This document shows positions 29,500 through 30,248 of a DNA stretch of 30,248 nt, one piece after another. The notes below the pieces were generated by a model that was not told the DNA's origin, searched no databases, and worked only from the letters and a program-made list of their open reading frames with translations. How positions within the stretch are numbered: position 1 is the first letter of the stretch; the number at the start of each line of letters is the position of its first letter. The translations under genes were made by a program, and so were the position numbers. This DNA comes from Candidatus Saccharimonadota bacterium (GTDB lineage: Bacteria; Patescibacteriota; Saccharimonadia; Saccharimonadales; EFPC-124): the NCBI GenBank assembly GCA_016880595.1, contig JAEHDC010000065.1:1-30248 (forward strand). Reading direction: 5' to 3'.

Positions 29500-30066
29500 T
29501 TAGGGTAGCAAATAGTATTGGACTAGCGCTGTGACGTCTGGCTCGAGTTGAGCATATCGCATGGCTACGCGCAGCCTACGTACAGCCTCGGTCAACTCAT
29601 GATTTCTTGACTGAGCCGCTGCCAATTCCAGCCGCAAACCGCTTATTTCGCTGACACAATTACATAACGGCAGTTCCACCACAGGGCTTGAGCCTGCATC
29701 GTCTTGTATTTGCGGTTTCTCTACATCGCCATGAGAATCGGGTTCACGAGTAACGATTCTTTTGCGTCGTCGGGTTTTTGACACCCTACTCTTTACGCTC
29801 CTGAGTGGCGGCCTGGGATTAACCTTAAACATCGTAGGAATGCTTAAAATACGTTGTTGTGAGCCATGCAGAGATATCATACCGTTATCTATCACGGGTA
29901 CAATCAATCTTCTGCCTATAAGATACTTAAGACCACAAGCAAACAAATTAGTTTTAAGCCCAAGCGTTTCCACGCAATCAATGGAACCAGTGTCGATTAC
30001 TCCACCACGTTCCTGCATGTATTCAAGAATGCGTAAGCCGACAGTCCTAAACTGATCAAGAGTCAT
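29500..30066 (-). CDS. Winged-helix-like N-terminal domain with C-terminal coiled coil, unknown function
   Basis: 188 residues from ATG 30064-30066 (a TTG nine codons earlier gives 197). The first 70 residues read as a winged helix: helix LRILEYMQERGG, a turn, helix VETLGLKTNLFACGLKYLIGRRLI and a wing IVPVIDNGMISLHG. A basic stretch RVSKTRRRKRIV (about 95-108) and an acidic linker follow. The end is a coiled coil (SGLRLELAAAQSRNHELTEAVRRLRVA) and a hydrophobic tip LVQYYLLP. This suggests a DNA- or RNA-binding oligomer. I recognise no family. GGGG nine bases before ATG 30066 supports that start. It is flanked by hairpins on both sides. Confidence 0.6.
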   Translation of the reverse strand: MTLDQFRTVGLRILEYMQERGGVIDTGSIDCVETLGLKTNLFACGLKYLIGRRLIVPVIDNGMISLHGSQQRILSIPTMFKVNPRPPLRSVKSRVSKTRRRKRIVTREPDSHGDVEKPQIQDDAGSSPVVELPLCNCVSEISGLRLELAAAQSRNHELTEAVRRLRVAMRYAQLEPDVTALVQYYLLP

Positions 30067-30082
30067 TTGACCGTGCCCCAAT

Positions 30083-30101
30083 AATGCGCGCAACGCGCAT
30101 T
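30083..30101 (-). promoter_or_regulatory. Short hairpin just upstream of the orphan wHTH gene
   Basis: AATGCGCG (30083-30090) and CGCGCATT (30094-30101) form a perfect 8-bp stem with a 3-base loop, about 17 bases above ATG 30066. It could be an operator, an RNA switch of translation, or chance. Confidence 0.35.
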
Positions 30102-30189
30102 CTCAGCTCTTCTGAAATATCTTTGACACCCTCCCAATATAATCAACACATAGTCTCTCTGGAGCTATATAATTAGCAAATAATACGTG

Positions 30190-30232
30190 TTGGGCTGCAG
30201 TGCGGCGTTAGCCGCTGACTGCCAGCCCAAAA
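30190..30232. repeat. Long imperfect hairpin near the right edge
   Basis: TTGGGCTG pairs with CAGCCCAA, CAGT with ACTG and GCGGC with GCCGC around a GTTA loop; the right arm has one- and two-base bulges. Its outer arm shares GGGCTG with the hairpin at 26196-26229. AAAAA follows on plus, so a T-run precedes it on minus; a classical terminator in either direction is not clear. The gene it serves lies outside or is the orphan wHTH gene. Nothing else is seen between 30102 and 30248. Confidence 0.4.
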
Positions 30233-30248
30233 ATGGAGCAAAAGCGTA

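Noticed and set aside
30190..30232. Integron attC site
   Set aside because: The stem has a GTTA loop, but the RYYYAAC/GTTRRRY boxes at the ends are absent and no integrase is seen.

Overview
The window reads as chromosomal DNA of a Candidatus Saccharibacteria (TM7) or closely related Patescibacteria/CPR genome. The S5 and L15 genes overlap by one base, so ribosomal protein L30, which is absent across CPR bacteria, cannot lie between them. TGA acts as a normal stop (many ATGA and TGATG junctions), which argues against the recoded Gracilibacteria and Absconditabacteria. Protein likeness to Saccharibacteria is recalled from family knowledge and was not searched.

Left edge (1-1050): a decayed patch. 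It holds the 3' tail of an unknown gene, a truncated YgjP/M48-type metallopeptidase, a frame-broken gene, and an intact small VbhA-like (Fic) antitoxin with no toxin beside it. A strong hairpin and tRNA-Trp close it. From 1283 to 6271 lies a tight four-gene operon: GT4/5 glycosyltransferase, GH57 amylase, GH15 glucoamylase-like protein and an unknown protein. All three junctions are ATGA overlaps. It looks like an alpha-glucan/glycogen building and trimming module.

6274-6893: L33 and three tRNAs (Thr-GGT, Tyr-GTA, Thr-TGT), minus strand. 6914-10491: a membrane-anchored TPR protein, then the coupled trio trpS, rluD-like and holB-like. 10542-14663: a transcription unit infA-rpmJ-rpsM-rpsK-rpsD-rpoA-rplQ-rplM-rpsI, from a near-leaderless promoter to a clear terminator; rpmJ is a short GTG-start gene. 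secY stands alone. 16256-25029: the S10/spc-type unit rplC to rplO under a strong extended -10 promoter.

24886-26300: an accessory insertion between L3 and S10. It carries a divergent gene that resembles a stand-alone DUF5753 domain, a domain normally fused to an HTH in Actinobacteria. Beyond it are a small membrane protein, rpsJ with its own promoter, a CorA-type transporter and tuf. The right edge (29400-30248) holds an orphan winged-helix plus coiled-coil protein among long hairpins that lack U-tracts.

Two promoter styles recur. Highly expressed translation genes (rplC, rpsJ, tuf) have leaders with Shine-Dalgarno sites. infA, corA, the TPR gene and the 90-aa membrane gene have -10 boxes so close to the ATG that their mRNAs should be nearly leaderless. 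The zinc-ribbon ribosomal proteins visible here (L36, L33, S14, and S4) are all in cysteine-free form.
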